Part shown: one piece after another, positions 23,985-31,327 of the stretch
Layout of the letters: every line of letters begins with the position of its first letter
Numbering within the stretch: position 1 is the first letter of the stretch
Source: Desulfosporosinus sp.
Lineage (GTDB): Bacteria; Bacillota; Desulfitobacteriia; Desulfitobacteriales; Desulfitobacteriaceae
NCBI GenBank assembly: GCA_031292095.1
Contig: JARLHU010000178.1
Span: 1 to 35,669 of the forward strand
DNA length: 35,669 nucleotides
Reading direction: 5' to 3'
Position numbers and translations under genes: made by a program
Notes under the pieces: generated by a model
Databases searched by the model: none
Told to the model about the DNA's origin: nothing
What the model saw: the letters and a program-made list of their open reading frames with translations, nothing else

Positions 23985-24122
23985 TTATTTAGAACAATCA
24001 CACTTGCTGTGGGTGCAGCCTCCACAGCAAGTGCTTTTACCTTTTCGCATACGAACTATTGTCCGAACGACAATAAAAACAGTCACACCAACAATGATAC
24101 CGCCTAGAATCCAATTGATCAT
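23985..24122 (-). CDS. FeoB-associated Cys-rich membrane protein
   Basis: 45 residues behind AAAGGTGATGAA. Reads MINWILGGIIVGVTVFIVVR, then TIVRMRKGKSTCCGGCTHSK and CDCSK. One N-terminal membrane span followed by a basic stretch and a CCxxC...CxC tail is the FeoB_associated family (PF12669), thought to help FeoB in Fe2+ transport. The gene is 83 bp downstream of feoB. The codons for the Cys tail form a perfect 12-bp inverted repeat (24001-24033). Confidence 0.88.
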   Translation of the reverse strand: MINWILGGIIVGVTVFIVVRTIVRMRKGKSTCCGGCTHSKCDCSK

Positions 24123-24205
24123 TTCATCACCTTTTTTCGTTAGTTTTTCATCCACAGTTCCCTATGGGACCGCTGAACCCCACCTATTAAACTTCAATCC
24201 TGCAA

Positions 24206-26272
24206 TCATTTAAACCCCATTAATTTTCCTACTTGAAAGATAAGGAAGGCCACTAACCAAGCTACCCCTGTTGAATATCCTACTGTGATCAAGGTCCACT
24301 TCCATGAATTCATCTCCCTTTTGATGGTTGCAAAGGCGGCCATGCACGGCAAGTAAAGTAGGGAAAACGCCATAAAGGCATAAGCTGTTAAGGGGGTAAA
24401 CGATGCCTGCAGGGCTGTGATCAGACCCGTTGAGCCGTCTGTTGCTTCTGCGACTCCATGTAAGATACCCATCGTGGAAACAACCGCTTCTTTTGCCACA
24501 AAACCCGTGAGCAGCGCAACTGCAGATCTCCAGTCCCCAAAGCCCAAAGGAGCAAAAACAGGGGCCAGGCCTTTACCGATCCCACCAAGTATGCTATCTC
24601 CCGGATCCGCCACCGCTTGGAAGGAAAAATTAAAGTATTGCAAAAACCAAATCACTACTGCTGCAGCAAAGATGATCGTCCCTGCTTTTTTGACAAACCC
24701 TTTTCCCTTGTCCCACATGTGAATCATTAAACCTTTAAATGTAGGAATTCTGTAGGGAGGTAATTCCATAACGAATGGGGCCACGTCCCCTTTTAAAATG
24801 GTTTTTTTGAGAAAGAATCCCGATAGAATGGCAACCACAATACCCAGCAGATAAAGAGAGAAGACAACCAACGTTTGATTGCTTGAAAAAAAGGCTGCCG
24901 TGTACAAGGCATAGATGGGTAACCTTGCCCCACAGGACATAAACGGAATGAGCATAATAGTCAAGCGCCGGTCCTTCTCATTTTCCAGGGTTCTCGTACT
25001 CATGACCGCCGGAACACTGCACCCAAAACCAATTAACATAGGAATAAATGATTTCCCACTCAAACCTAACTTTCTCAGCAGTCGATCCATGACAAAAGCC
25101 GCTCTCGCCATATAGCCAGTATCTTCAAGTATGGAAAGGAAAAAAAATAAGATCATGATTTGGGGGACAAAGACCAGCACGCTCCCCACTCCGCCAATAA
25201 TTCCTCCTGAAATCAGATCCTTCAACCATCCTGCCGCTCCTGCTCCCGCAAGCCACGTTGCTACATGAGTTGCAATCGTATCGTTAACCAATCCATCGAC
25301 AAAGTCGATGGTGAAGGGGCCAATCGTACGAAATGTTATGGAAAATATACCAAACATCATCGCTAAAAACAGAGGAATAGCCAGAATCCGATTTGTCACC
25401 ACTTTGTCTATTTTATCCGAAAGCGTTAAATGAGAGCTCCGCTCTTTCTTCTTTACCGCTTTGCGCGTTAGCGAGGTCGTAAACTGATACCTGCTGTCCG
25501 CGATAATCGTTTCTATGTCCATGTCATATTTTTTTTCAAGTTTTTCCTGATACAGTTTGATCTTAACCAGCAAAGCTTCAGGAACTTTCAAGGTTTCCTG
25601 AATATTTTCATCTCCTTCTAAAAGTTTTAACGCTGTCCAACGAGAATTCTTGGTCTTGGTCTTGGTCTTGGTCTTGCTCTGCAGCTGAGGAATTATGTTT
25701 TTCTCGATTTCCTGAATACAACTTATGATACTTTCATCATGCATTTCATTAAACAATGGTTCTACCCCTGCTGAAACCGCTGTTTGCGCAGCGTTTAAGG
25801 CTCTCTGTAGAAGTTCCTTAACACCACGGCCTTTACTTGCCGTAATAGGTATTACTGGGACCTTGAGATGAGATTCAAGGATTCCTATGTCAATTTTGTC
25901 CCCTTTGGCATCCGCAGCATCCATCATGTTCAGCGCAACAACAACGTTGACACCCAATTCGAGCAATTGTGTCGTCAGATACAAGTTTCTCTCAATGTTC
26001 GTTGCATCAACAATATTAATAACGACATCCGGCTTTTCGTTGACGATATAATCTCTGGCAATGATTTCTTCCATCGAATAAGGGGATAAGGAATAAATTC
26101 CCGGCAAATCAATGATTCTTATATCTCCCTCTATTTTTTTTGCTTTCCCTTCCCTCTTCTCGATGGTTACTCCCGGCCAGTTTCCAACATACTGCGTACT
26201 GCCGGTGATTTCATTAAATAGTGTGGTTTTTCCGCAGTTTGGATTCCCCACCAGTGCAAACTTCAAAGACAT
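24206..26272 (-). CDS. feoB: Ferrous iron transport protein B
   Basis: 688 residues from ATG 26272 (AGGAG eight bases ahead). The N-terminal G domain shows [20 protein letters not shown] (G1), [10 protein letters not shown] (G3) and ALNMMDAAD (G4). A helical GDI-like region holds an unusual [15 protein letters not shown] stretch. The membrane part has two nucleoside-recognition Gate modules: [20 protein letters not shown] then [20 protein letters not shown], and later [18 protein letters not shown]. FeoB imports Fe2+ with FeoA; the family usually has about 650-770 residues. It lies 81 bp after feoA and should be Fur-regulated through 26851-26871. Confidence 0.96.
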   Translation of the reverse strand: MSLKFALVGNPNCGKTTLFNEITGSTQYVGNWPGVTIEKREGKAKKIEGDIRIIDLPGIYSLSPYSMEEIIARDYIVNEKPDVVINIVDATNIERNLYLTTQLLELGVNVVVALNMMDAADAKGDKIDIGILESHLKVPVIPITASKGRGVKELLQRALNAAQTAVSAGVEPLFNEMHDESIISCIQEIEKNIIPQLQSKTKTKTKTKNSRWTALKLLEGDENIQETLKVPEALLVKIKLYQEKLEKKYDMDIETIIADSRYQFTTSLTRKAVKKKERSSHLTLSDKIDKVVTNRILAIPLFLAMMFGIFSITFRTIGPFTIDFVDGLVNDTIATHVATWLAGAGAAGWLKDLISGGIIGGVGSVLVFVPQIMILFFFLSILEDTGYMARAAFVMDRLLRKLGLSGKSFIPMLIGFGCSVPAVMSTRTLENEKDRRLTIMLIPFMSCGARLPIYALYTAAFFSSNQTLVVFSLYLLGIVVAILSGFFLKKTILKGDVAPFVMELPPYRIPTFKGLMIHMWDKGKGFVKKAGTIIFAAAVVIWFLQYFNFSFQAVADPGDSILGGIGKGLAPVFAPLGFGDWRSAVALLTGFVAKEAVVSTMGILHGVAEATDGSTGLITALQASFTPLTAYAFMAFSLLYLPCMAAFATIKREMNSWKWTLITVGYSTGVAWLVAFLIFQVGKLMGFK
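25648..25677. repeat. Hexanucleotide tandem repeat inside feoB
   Basis: TCTTGG repeats four times and a bit more. It codes for alternating Lys-Thr in the cytoplasmic linker after the G domain. Repeat unit is a multiple of three, so copy changes would keep the frame. Confidence 0.9.
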
Positions 26273-26353
26273 GTCCAACTCTCCTCTCTGTGATATCGAT
26301 AACCATTCTCATCTGTTGTCTAAGAAAAATGTCCCTGTCTTTCAGGAACACAT

Positions 26354-26581
26354 TTATTCTACAATAATCAATTCCGCTTCAGATTTTCTAATCGTCAATT
26401 CATAACCGCGAATGTTCACTTCAATAGGATCTCCCAACGGTGCTACTTTCCTAATCAATACTTCTGCACCACGGGTTACCCCCATATCCATTAGTCTCTT
26501 CTTTATCGCACCTTTTTCTCCCTCAATCTTGGTGATTATCGCTTTTTCTCCCGGCTTTAAATCCTTTAAACTCCTCGCCAA
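26354..26581 (-). CDS. feoA: FeoA-like SH3 domain protein, second copy
   Basis: 75 residues if started at TTG 26581 (AAAGGGG eight bases ahead), the usual FeoA length; GTG 26605, overlapping the upstream stop, is the alternative. Reads ARSLKDLKPGEKAIITKIEG, then IKKRLMDMGVTRGAEVLIRK, APLGDPIEVNIRGYELTIRK and SEAELIIVE. The SH3-like fold with LMDMG...G and APLGDP...RGYELTIRKSEA is classic FeoA. It binds FeoB in the cytoplasm and is needed for Fe2+ uptake. This copy is the more canonical of the two. Confidence 0.92.
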   Translation of the reverse strand: MARSLKDLKPGEKAIITKIEGEKGAIKKRLMDMGVTRGAEVLIRKVAPLGDPIEVNIRGYELTIRKSEAELIIVE

Positions 26582-26601
26582 ACTACTTAGCCCCTTTCTT
26601 A

Positions 26602-26817
26602 TCACACCTGTACCAGCACTTGCTGGGCCACTCCTCTATTCAATGCCAATCTTGATCCCTTTATGGATACAATAAGGTTTCCACTAAATTTCGAAATGAC
26701 CGTTATCGTTACACCTGGAATAATACCAAGCCCTGCCAAGAATTTTTTGGTTGTTTCCTTAGCCTTACAGGCATTAACAATAGCCTCTTTACCCGGGGAT
26801 AACATTGTTAAGGGCAT
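26602..26817 (-). CDS. feoA: FeoA-like protein, first copy
   Basis: 71 residues behind GGAGG. Reads MPLTMLSPGKEAIVNACKAK, then ETTKKFLAGLGIIPGVTITV, ISKFSGNLIVSIKGSRLALN and RGVAQQVLVQV. It follows the FeoA pattern (LSPG...FLAGLGIIPG...GNLIVSIKGSRLALNRG) but lacks the APLGDP segment. Tandem FeoA proteins are frequent in anaerobes. It is the first gene after the Fur box. Confidence 0.92.
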   Translation of the reverse strand: MPLTMLSPGKEAIVNACKAKETTKKFLAGLGIIPGVTITVISKFSGNLIVSIKGSRLALNRGVAQQVLVQV

Positions 26818-26850
26818 TTCTCTTCCTCCTCACTTTATGATCGGTATTGG

Positions 26851-26871
26851 TATTGATAATCATTATCAATA
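26851..26871. promoter_or_regulatory. Fur box upstream of the feo operon
   Basis: TATTGATAAT-c-ATTATCAATA is a perfect palindrome and contains TGATAATNATTATCA, the Fur box consensus of Bacillus-type Fur. It lies about 34 bp upstream of the first feoA start, so the operon should be repressed when iron is plentiful. Confidence 0.92.
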
Positions 26872-26953
26872 TTGTAGCCTTATATTAGCATTAATTTCTT
26901 AGGCCGTCAATAAAAAATATTTCTATAGGACAGACAATAAGCGGAGAGCACTC

Positions 26954-27094
26954 TTACCGCAGTAAACGTAGACCGCTGATGATGACGATAATTGTACTAC
27001 CTTCGTGTCCGATCACTCCTAGAGGTAAATTAATATTCCCGGAAAAATTCGACAGCATAAGCAAAAGTATAACTGTAACAGCAAAGGCCACATT
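26954..27094 (-). pseudogene. C-terminal fragment of a heavy-metal P1B-type ATPase
   Basis: 46 codons read NVAFAVTVILLLMLSNFSGN, then INLPLGVIGHEGSTIIVIIS and GLRLLR and a stop. This is the last membrane region of CadA/ZntA/CopA-type pumps, where GVIGHEGSTI...GLRLL is highly conserved. Upstream, an in-frame TAA breaks the frame and the rest of the pump is missing, so it is a remnant. The preserved tail suggests recent loss. Confidence 0.8.
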
Positions 27095-27186
27095 TTAGCA
27101 AAGCTTATGATCTCTTTTTCTATTCATCTTGCAAAATTGAATACCGTGGAGGTCTATATCATTTATAGTACTTAACTCAATAATAT

Positions 27187-27222
27187 AAAGTATATAACGT
27201 AAGTTTATACTTTCTGATAGTA
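27187..27222. repeat. 36-bp identical repeat with internal dyad, copy 1
   Basis: Begins AAAGTATATAACGTAAGTTT and ends ATACTTTCTGATAGTA; identical over 36 bases to 29179-29214. AAAGTATA and TATACTTT form an eight-base dyad with an 11-base gap. Confidence 0.85.
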
Positions 27223-27251
27223 TGAAAAATCCAACTGAATCCTGCTAAAAA

Positions 27252-27291
27252 AGCCATGAAGCTAATCCAACTGAATCAGCTTCATGGCTTA
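27252..27291. terminator. Hairpin with 13-bp stem
   Basis: AAGCCATGAAGCT...AGCTTCATGGCTT with a 14-base loop. It may end the cbiM-cbiN transcript on the minus strand, about 160 bp after cbiN. Confidence 0.6.
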
Positions 27292-27448
27292 TACTCTGCG
27301 AAAACACACCTAATCGTGGGGTAGCTGTTGACACTATACATCATAGCCGCAAGATCAACGATTATTCTCGGCACTTTACATAGGTGCAACGGACTATCAG
27401 CTCTGGCCATTTTGTCTAAAGCTGAGATCTCCATTGATTATTCCACCT

Positions 27449-27787
27449 TTACGCATCCACTTTCTCTTCAACTGGGTTCCCAAAGATTTTTTCCCAGTGA
27501 TGGCCTACAATTAAACCAGCAAAAAAATTAGCAACCGAAAAGGCACCAAGTTGAGCATCTCCAGGTAACTCTGCAAAAGGATGGTGTTCTCCTTGCGTGA
27601 CCGCTGTCGCGAGATTGTTGACTAAGTCATCGGTACCACCGCCTTCCATCTTGTGACTGGCCATGTATTTACCAGCTCCAAAGATAGCAAGCAGCAGAAC
27701 GAACATCACGGCTAACAGGACTCTAGTATAGGAATCGAAGAATTTAACTTGTTTTGTGGAATTCTTACCTTTAACGGTTGCCACCAT
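27449..27787 (-). CDS. CbiN-like small membrane component of a cobalt transporter
   Basis: 112 residues with one N-terminal span (TRVLLAVMFVLLLAIFGAGK), an outer loop with HHPFAELPGDAQ, and a second hydrophobic stretch (LGAFSVANFFAGLIVGHHWE). This two-span layout downstream of CbiM is typical of CbiN/NikN-type accessory subunits; the exact subfamily is uncertain. The start overlaps the end of cbiM by 17 bp. It is expected to help CbiM in Co2+ (or Ni2+) uptake. Confidence 0.7.
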   Translation of the reverse strand: MVATVKGKNSTKQVKFFDSYTRVLLAVMFVLLLAIFGAGKYMASHKMEGGGTDDLVNNLATAVTQGEHHPFAELPGDAQLGAFSVANFFAGLIVGHHWEKIFGNPVEEKVDA

Positions 27788-28469
27788 TTGATTTTACCTC
27801 CTGGCTGGATTTTTGGCGAACTTTAATCCAAGGCAATAAATCAGGGCGACGGCTGACCATAGCTTGAAGCACAGCCGCCGTAAAAACAGCCTCAGCTACC
27901 GCCAAAGGTAATTGGGTCGGTCCATAACCCATAAAGAAAATCATCCATTGTTTGAGTAGGGGAACATTACCATGTAAGTCCAAGGCAAGCTCAAAAGCGG
28001 CAGCTAAATAGGTCAAGATATCTCCCACAAAACCAGCAACTCCAGCTGCCAACCATATGGGACTCCCCAGCGCACGCAGTAGTTTCCAGCTTAGGTAACC
28101 GGAAATACCCCCGACAATCCCCATTGAAAAGGTATTGGCCCCAATCGTTGTAACTCCGCCGTGACCCAAAAATATTGCCTGAAAAAAAAGAACGATAGCA
28201 GAAATTACTACTGTAGCGAAAGGGCCGACTATAATTGCCGCTAACGGCGTACCACAGGGATGAGAACAGGAACCTGTCACTGGTACAGGTAAGTGCATAC
28301 ACGAAATAACAAAGACACCTACTCCAACCATAGCCAGGAAAGGTTTGTAAGCTAGGTTTTCTTGGACCTTTCGTTTGATTTCCATCACACCGGGAATGAC
28401 AAATACCGTTGCCGCTGCGTACCATGAGCTCCATGCCAAGGGCGACAAGATACCATCTTCAATATGCAA
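27771..28469 (-). CDS. cbiM: Cobalt transport substrate-binding membrane subunit CbiM
   Basis: 232 residues. Starts MHIEDGILSPLAWSSWYAAA; the His at position 2 and the MHI.DG motif coordinate the metal in CbiM/NikM. Other conserved blocks are MHLPVPVTGSCSHPCGTPLA, FLGHGGVTTIGANTFSMGIV with GG, and MGYGPTQLPLAVAEAVFTA. CbiM is the S component of the CbiMNQO ECF transporter. A cobalamin riboswitch precedes it, which makes Co2+ for B12 the likely substrate. CbiQ and CbiO genes are not in this window; the genes after cbiN are remnants. Confidence 0.93.
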   Translation of the reverse strand: MHIEDGILSPLAWSSWYAAATVFVIPGVMEIKRKVQENLAYKPFLAMVGVGVFVISCMHLPVPVTGSCSHPCGTPLAAIIVGPFATVVISAIVLFFQAIFLGHGGVTTIGANTFSMGIVGGISGYLSWKLLRALGSPIWLAAGVAGFVGDILTYLAAAFELALDLHGNVPLLKQWMIFFMGYGPTQLPLAVAEAVFTAAVLQAMVSRRPDLLPWIKVRQKSSQEVKSNGGNR

Positions 28470-28544
28470 TCTTAAAACCTCCAGTTATTAAGTACTATCT
28501 GACAAAAGACACAAACTATAGAAAATGCCGTTTCAAAAAATAAA

Positions 28545-28576
28545 AACCCTTTACCACATATATGGGTAAAAGGTTT
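28545..28576 (-). terminator. Riboswitch-controlled terminator before cbiM
   Basis: On the minus strand AACCTTTTACC-catatatg-TGGTAAAGGGTT is followed by TTTATTTTTT. It lies between the cobalamin aptamer and cbiM, so it is the likely expression platform: B12 binding would favour termination. Confidence 0.8.
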
Positions 28577-28655
28577 AACTGGTATCAGACCACAATAGTA
28601 GTCCCAAAAACACCACTAATACACCCCCTAACATTCCCGTAGGTAGTTTTGACTT

Positions 28656-28824
28656 CGGAATAAGCAGGTCTCCTGGCTAAAGATCTTCATCTACTCACGT
28701 CTTCCCGGGAATAGATCCCCAGTGACATTTTGTAAGTAGACTCCCTTTTACAGTGGCGGGTACCGCGTCAGCTTAACTGACTTCCCTTTTCAATTCTTTC
28801 CCTCGGAAAAGAATCACTTATCCG
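28656..28824 (-). ncRNA. Cobalamin riboswitch aptamer
   Basis: On the minus strand, P1 CGGATAAG...CTTATTCCG closes a domain that contains AAAAGGGAAGTC, the core GCGGTACCCGCCACTGTAA, GTCACTGGG, CCGGGAAGACG and the B12-box AGCCAGGAGACCTGC. These are the conserved pieces of class-I cobalamin riboswitches, in order. It sits about 190 bp upstream of cbiM, with a terminator in between. It probably switches off cobalt uptake when cobalamin is abundant. Confidence 0.95.
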
Positions 28825-29071
28825 TTGATATTTAATTACTTAGATATTAACACAGCTCATGACAGTCTGTCTAGTACAAAAATACTATCGCAGTGACAAG
28901 ACCGTGCCAAAACAAAAAAGGACATAGAAAGATGACTAGACTACCGTCAAGTCAGGACTTCCATGGCCTTTATGCATGTAATTATATCCATTTTAATCCT
29001 ATATGTAAAGCCTTTTGCTTAAATTTTCTGAATTTTATTATTTACTTTGTGTACCCTCCTCTTTTCATTAA

Positions 29072-29132
29072 GGCACATTCAAAAAAATAACAAGTCAGTA
29101 TGCCAGTCTATTTTGCGTCATACTGCGATTAA
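29072..29132. repeat. Partial palindromic element (left arm)
   Basis: GGCACATTCAAAAAAATAAC continues through AGTATGCCAGTCTATTTTGC to the GTCATACTGCG block, matching the left half of the 22700-22857 element; then similarity ends. Preceded by TTAA. Confidence 0.7.
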
Positions 29133-29178
29133 TGAATGAAGGTGTCTCAGAACTGCCAAAAAATAATAAATGCATTAG

Positions 29179-29214
29179 AAAGTATATAACGTAAGTTTAT
29201 ACTTTCTGATAGTA
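29179..29214. repeat. 36-bp identical repeat with internal dyad, copy 2
   Basis: Identical to 27187-27222 and again directly followed by a hairpin (29225-29250 region). See copy 1. Confidence 0.85.
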
Positions 29215-29215
29215 C

Positions 29216-29390
29216 AAAAAAGTCCCCTCGCTAGGAGGGGAATAAATGAAGGAGGATAAAAAATGAAAAAAGAAAGCTCTATGTAAACCGCTAAACTAGC
29301 GGATAGTTTTCTATCTATCTATTGTATTGATCATAACTTATATTTGTTACCGTTCTATGAACTTTGTATGAAGAATTTGTTAAACTTTAG
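29216..29390 (+). repeat. Hairpin-plus-box repeat, copy B
   Basis: A run plus hairpin CCCCTC-gctag-GAGGGG, then GAAGGAGGATAAAAA before the seven-codon frame MKKESSM, then the box TTTGTTACCGTTCTATGAAC near 29345. The tail TTGTTAAACTTTA is shared with copy C. The AAGGAGGA-ATG arrangement could make a leader peptide. Confidence 0.6.
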
Positions 29391-29429
29391 AAGAGAGAAA
29401 GCTGAAATTCTTGCACTTAGGAATCCGTA

Positions 29430-29545
29430 AAAAAAGCCCCCTCACAAGGAGGGGTAGTTAGACTGCGTGTGTTGTTGTCTTTAGTATAAACCATCTTTGT
29501 TACCCTTCTATGAACATTAGGTAAAGAATACGTTAAACTTTATAG
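29430..29545 (+). repeat. Hairpin-plus-box repeat, copy C
   Basis: Hairpin CCCCTC-acaag-GAGGGG, then about 60 bp, then TTTGTTACCCTTCTATGAAC and GTTAAACTTTA, nearly the same as copy B. It lacks the AGGAGGAT stretch. Confidence 0.6.
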
Positions 29546-29651
29546 CATTAAAAAAGCCCCCACTGTTTCCAGTGAAGACCAAATTAAAAGAACAAGTGAC
29601 TTTACGAAAAATATCATACCCAAGATCCTATATTTTATGCAAAAACATTTA

Positions 29652-29692
29652 GGCACACTCAATAAAATAACAAGTCAGTATGCCAGTCTATT
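29652..29692. repeat. Partial palindromic element (left arm, short)
   Basis: GGCACACTCAATAAAATAAC then AAGTCAGTATGCCAGTCTAT matches the left end of the 22700 element and then stops. Preceded by TTTA. Confidence 0.65.
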
Positions 29693-29765
29693 ATAAAATC
29701 CTCAACATATTTCCTGCAATTCAGGAAATACTGTTCAGAGTTAAATATTTAAGGAGGGGTTCTAT

Positions 29766-29960
29766 TTGTATAATAAAAGAGAAGTTTTAGTCGGTGAATT
29801 AGGACAGCTTAAAGATAAATATTCCCAGCTTGAACAGACTTTTACTGAGTTAAAAAAACAGGCTGCTCTACATGAAACACAAGGGTTAGTGCCAGTTCAA
29901 GAAATACAGGTTCAACTACAACAAGAGCAAGAAGACCACGAGCAAGGGCAAACAAGTTAA
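29766..29960 (+). CDS. Small coiled-coil protein, function unknown
   Basis: 64 residues starting at TTG 29766, with AAGGAGG about eight bases ahead. The sequence (YNKREVLVGELGQLKDKYSQ, LEQTFTELKKQAALHETQ, ending QVQLQQEQEDHEQGQTS) has regular Leu spacing, so a coiled coil with a Gln/Glu-rich tail is likely. No membrane segment. A terminator follows at 29982-30007, so it is a single-gene unit. Not recognised. Confidence 0.65.
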   Translation: MYNKREVLVGELGQLKDKYSQLEQTFTELKKQAALHETQGLVPVQEIQVQLQQEQEDHEQGQTS

Positions 29961-29981
29961 ATACGTTCGATTTGACCTAGA

Positions 29982-30007
29982 AAAGGAGAGCGATTGAGCT
30001 CTCCTTT
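29982..30007. terminator. Terminator between convergent small genes
   Basis: AAAGGAGAGC-gattga-GCTCTCCTTT. It serves the plus-strand coiled-coil gene and, as it is symmetric, the minus-strand zinc-ribbon gene ending at 30014. Confidence 0.75.
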
Positions 30008-30013
30008 AGCGAC

Positions 30014-30223
30014 TTACCTTTTAGCTGATAATTGGAGCACTACAGCCGACGAATTCCCGCGATGTAACTGCATTACATTTGGCGAATAAGCACCAGCAGC
30101 TTTTCGACTAAACATGTACCGAAGGATATAGCAATCCTCGCAAAGATTTTCATCACTGTAATTGTGAACTTTTCCTTTGCTAAGGAGCGCCCCACATCTT
30201 TCGCAATTGACTTTAAACTTCAC
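30014..30223 (-). CDS. Small zinc-ribbon protein
   Basis: 69 residues from GTG 30223, with GAGGAG nine bases ahead. Reads MKFKVNCERCGALLSKGKVH, then NYSDENLCEDCYILRYMFSR and a tail of about 29 residues. CxxC (CERC) and CxxC (CEDC), 19 residues apart, form a likely treble-clef or LIM-like zinc site. The tail has no recognised motif. Function unknown; it may bind nucleic acid or another protein. Confidence 0.7.
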   Translation of the reverse strand: MKFKVNCERCGALLSKGKVHNYSDENLCEDCYILRYMFSRKAAGAYSPNVMQLHRGNSSAVVLQLSAKR

Positions 30224-30270
30224 TTAATATCACTCCTCACCAACATTGAAAAATATTAGTATTATACACT

Positions 30271-30900
30271 TCATATTTTAAGACTTTCCTTGTTTTCAAT
30301 GATCCGATCAGCAATCTTAGCGCCTACATAACGCAGGTATTTTTCGCTTTCTTCCCAACTAGAATAATTGCGATCTTCAACGGACTTGCCCTTCTTCATT
30401 ACGCGGCGCAGTAAGGGAATCGGAATCCTATTCGTTTGGTTTATATCAAAGTCCGCCATTGATCGTTCAAATTCATCTCCTAAGTTCGTAGTACTCCAAT
30501 ACTTAGGCCCTTCTTCAGATCTTGTCTCCAAGACACGTTTTACAAATTCATAGGTAAGGGCGCCGAAAGTAATTAGAATTTTGGGCTGATGTTCAAGAAC
30601 GCTTTCCCTTAACATCACAATTTCTTTAGCTACTTCTGCTGCCAAACTATTGGAGGTTTTAGGAACTATACCAATATCACTAACAGTATTTTTAATGAAG
30701 ATATTTTCAGGATCAATTCTTGTATGGAATTTACGATAAATCTTGTCCTGAATCTCATCTAATATTGGAGCCCAAAGATCGTGACAAACGTCGAGATTAT
30801 TAGGATTAACTAAAAGCCAAATTGGATACGATCTATCTCCTGATTCTTTTTCCATTATATTAGCTAACGTCGAATATTTATTGAGTGCTAAGCTGGACAA
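30271..30900 (-). CDS. Unknown protein with a sigma-54 promoter, paralogue of 34249-34869
   Basis: 209 residues from TTG 30900, with AAAGGGGGG ahead. Blocks shared with the paralogue: SYPIWLLVNPNN, EIQDKIYRKFHTRID, KILITFGALTYEFVKRVLET, GPKYWSTTNLGDEFERSMAD, FDINQTNRIP and RYVGAKIADRIIENKESLKI. The alternation of beta-like segments (PIWLLVNP, KILITFGA) with helices suggests a compact Rossmann or uracil-glycosylase-like fold; the PKILITFGA segment recalls the core strand of UDG enzymes, but no catalytic motif is recognised, so this is a hint only. No membrane or signal segment. It is transcribed from a consensus sigma-54 promoter (31004-31019), with the NtrC-type gene just upstream, so it is probably the regulator's target. 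Confidence 0.75.
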   Translation of the reverse strand: MSSLALNKYSTLANIMEKESGDRSYPIWLLVNPNNLDVCHDLWAPILDEIQDKIYRKFHTRIDPENIFIKNTVSDIGIVPKTSNSLAAEVAKEIVMLRESVLEHQPKILITFGALTYEFVKRVLETRSEEGPKYWSTTNLGDEFERSMADFDINQTNRIPIPLLRRVMKKGKSVEDRNYSSWEESEKYLRYVGAKIADRIIENKESLKI

Positions 30901-31003
30901 TAGAATCCCCCCCTTTAGTGTTTAATGTGCTTACATTCCACGTTTTAATGTGCAAAAAACTAAAGTTCTGTATCTTCCTACCAAGTGTTATACCTTCATA
31001 TAT

Positions 31004-31019
31004 AGCAAAAAGTGTGCCA
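31004..31019 (-). promoter_or_regulatory. Sigma-54 (-24/-12) promoter
   Basis: On the minus strand TGGCAC-acttt-TTGCT, a full match to the sigma-54 consensus TGGCAC-N5-TTGCW with GG-N10-GC spacing. It points to the gene at 30900, giving a leader of about 95 bases. Sigma-54 promoters need an enhancer-binding activator; one is encoded 309 bp upstream. Confidence 0.85.
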
Positions 31020-31062
31020 ACTCTAAGGCCCGCTAATTTCGTCCTTTTAGCAATTTAAATTC

Positions 31063-31094
31063 AAAAGAAGTGTAGCATTAGCTACACTTCTTTT
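31063..31094. terminator. Terminator of the two-component operon
   Basis: AAAAGAAGTGTAGC-atta-GCTACACTTCTTTT, a perfect 14-bp stem with T run, between the regulator gene and the sigma-54 promoter. Confidence 0.85.
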
Positions 31095-31147
31095 TATGTC
31101 AGATAACCTGATTAAAGCAATTTATCATCTTCATACTCTATTTTAAT

Positions 31148-31203
31148 AAAGTATTGGAGATTTTTTATAAATGTATCTTACTGTATCTTACCTTCAATAC
31201 TTT
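31148..31203. promoter_or_regulatory. Possible enhancer region for the NtrC-type activator
   Basis: AAAGTATTG (31148-31156) and CAATACTTT (31195-31203) form a nine-base dyad that encloses two tandem copies of TGTATCTTAC (31172-31191). It lies about 130-185 bp upstream of the -24 box, the usual distance for NtrC-family enhancer sites. Function is inferred from position and symmetry. Confidence 0.4.
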
Positions 31204-31327
31204 GTATTATATACTACACTTTTAAATTCAATTCATTATATGGCACTCAATAAGGCTGGAATAAAAAATATTGTTGCCACGATCATGCTTTTACTTTAGT
31301 GTGTCATTGGCATTATTTAGACATTTT

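Larger units (their letters stand above)
27095..27448. other. Intergenic stretch with repeated box and terminator-like hairpin
   Basis: No gene. Holds the 36-bp repeat at 27187-27222, a direct repeat ATCCAACTGAATC (about 27230 and 27266) and the hairpin at 27252-27291. Confidence 0.5.
28825..29765. other. 940-bp repeat-rich intergenic stretch
   Basis: No convincing gene. It contains two partial palindromic elements (29072, 29652), the 36-bp box copy 2 (29179), and two hairpin-plus-box repeats (29216, 29430). A further A-rich run with GCCCCCACTGTTTCCAGTG follows at about 29550. The short open frame on the plus strand near 28893-29090 has no ribosome binding site. Confidence 0.6.

Noticed and set aside
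28893-29090. 65-codon open frame on the plus strand
   Set aside because: No ribosome binding site, biased AT-rich content and overlap with the mobile repeat at 29072.
29179-29700. CRISPR array in the repeat-rich stretch
   Set aside because: The repeats are of different kinds, with unequal spacing and few copies; no cas gene is near.
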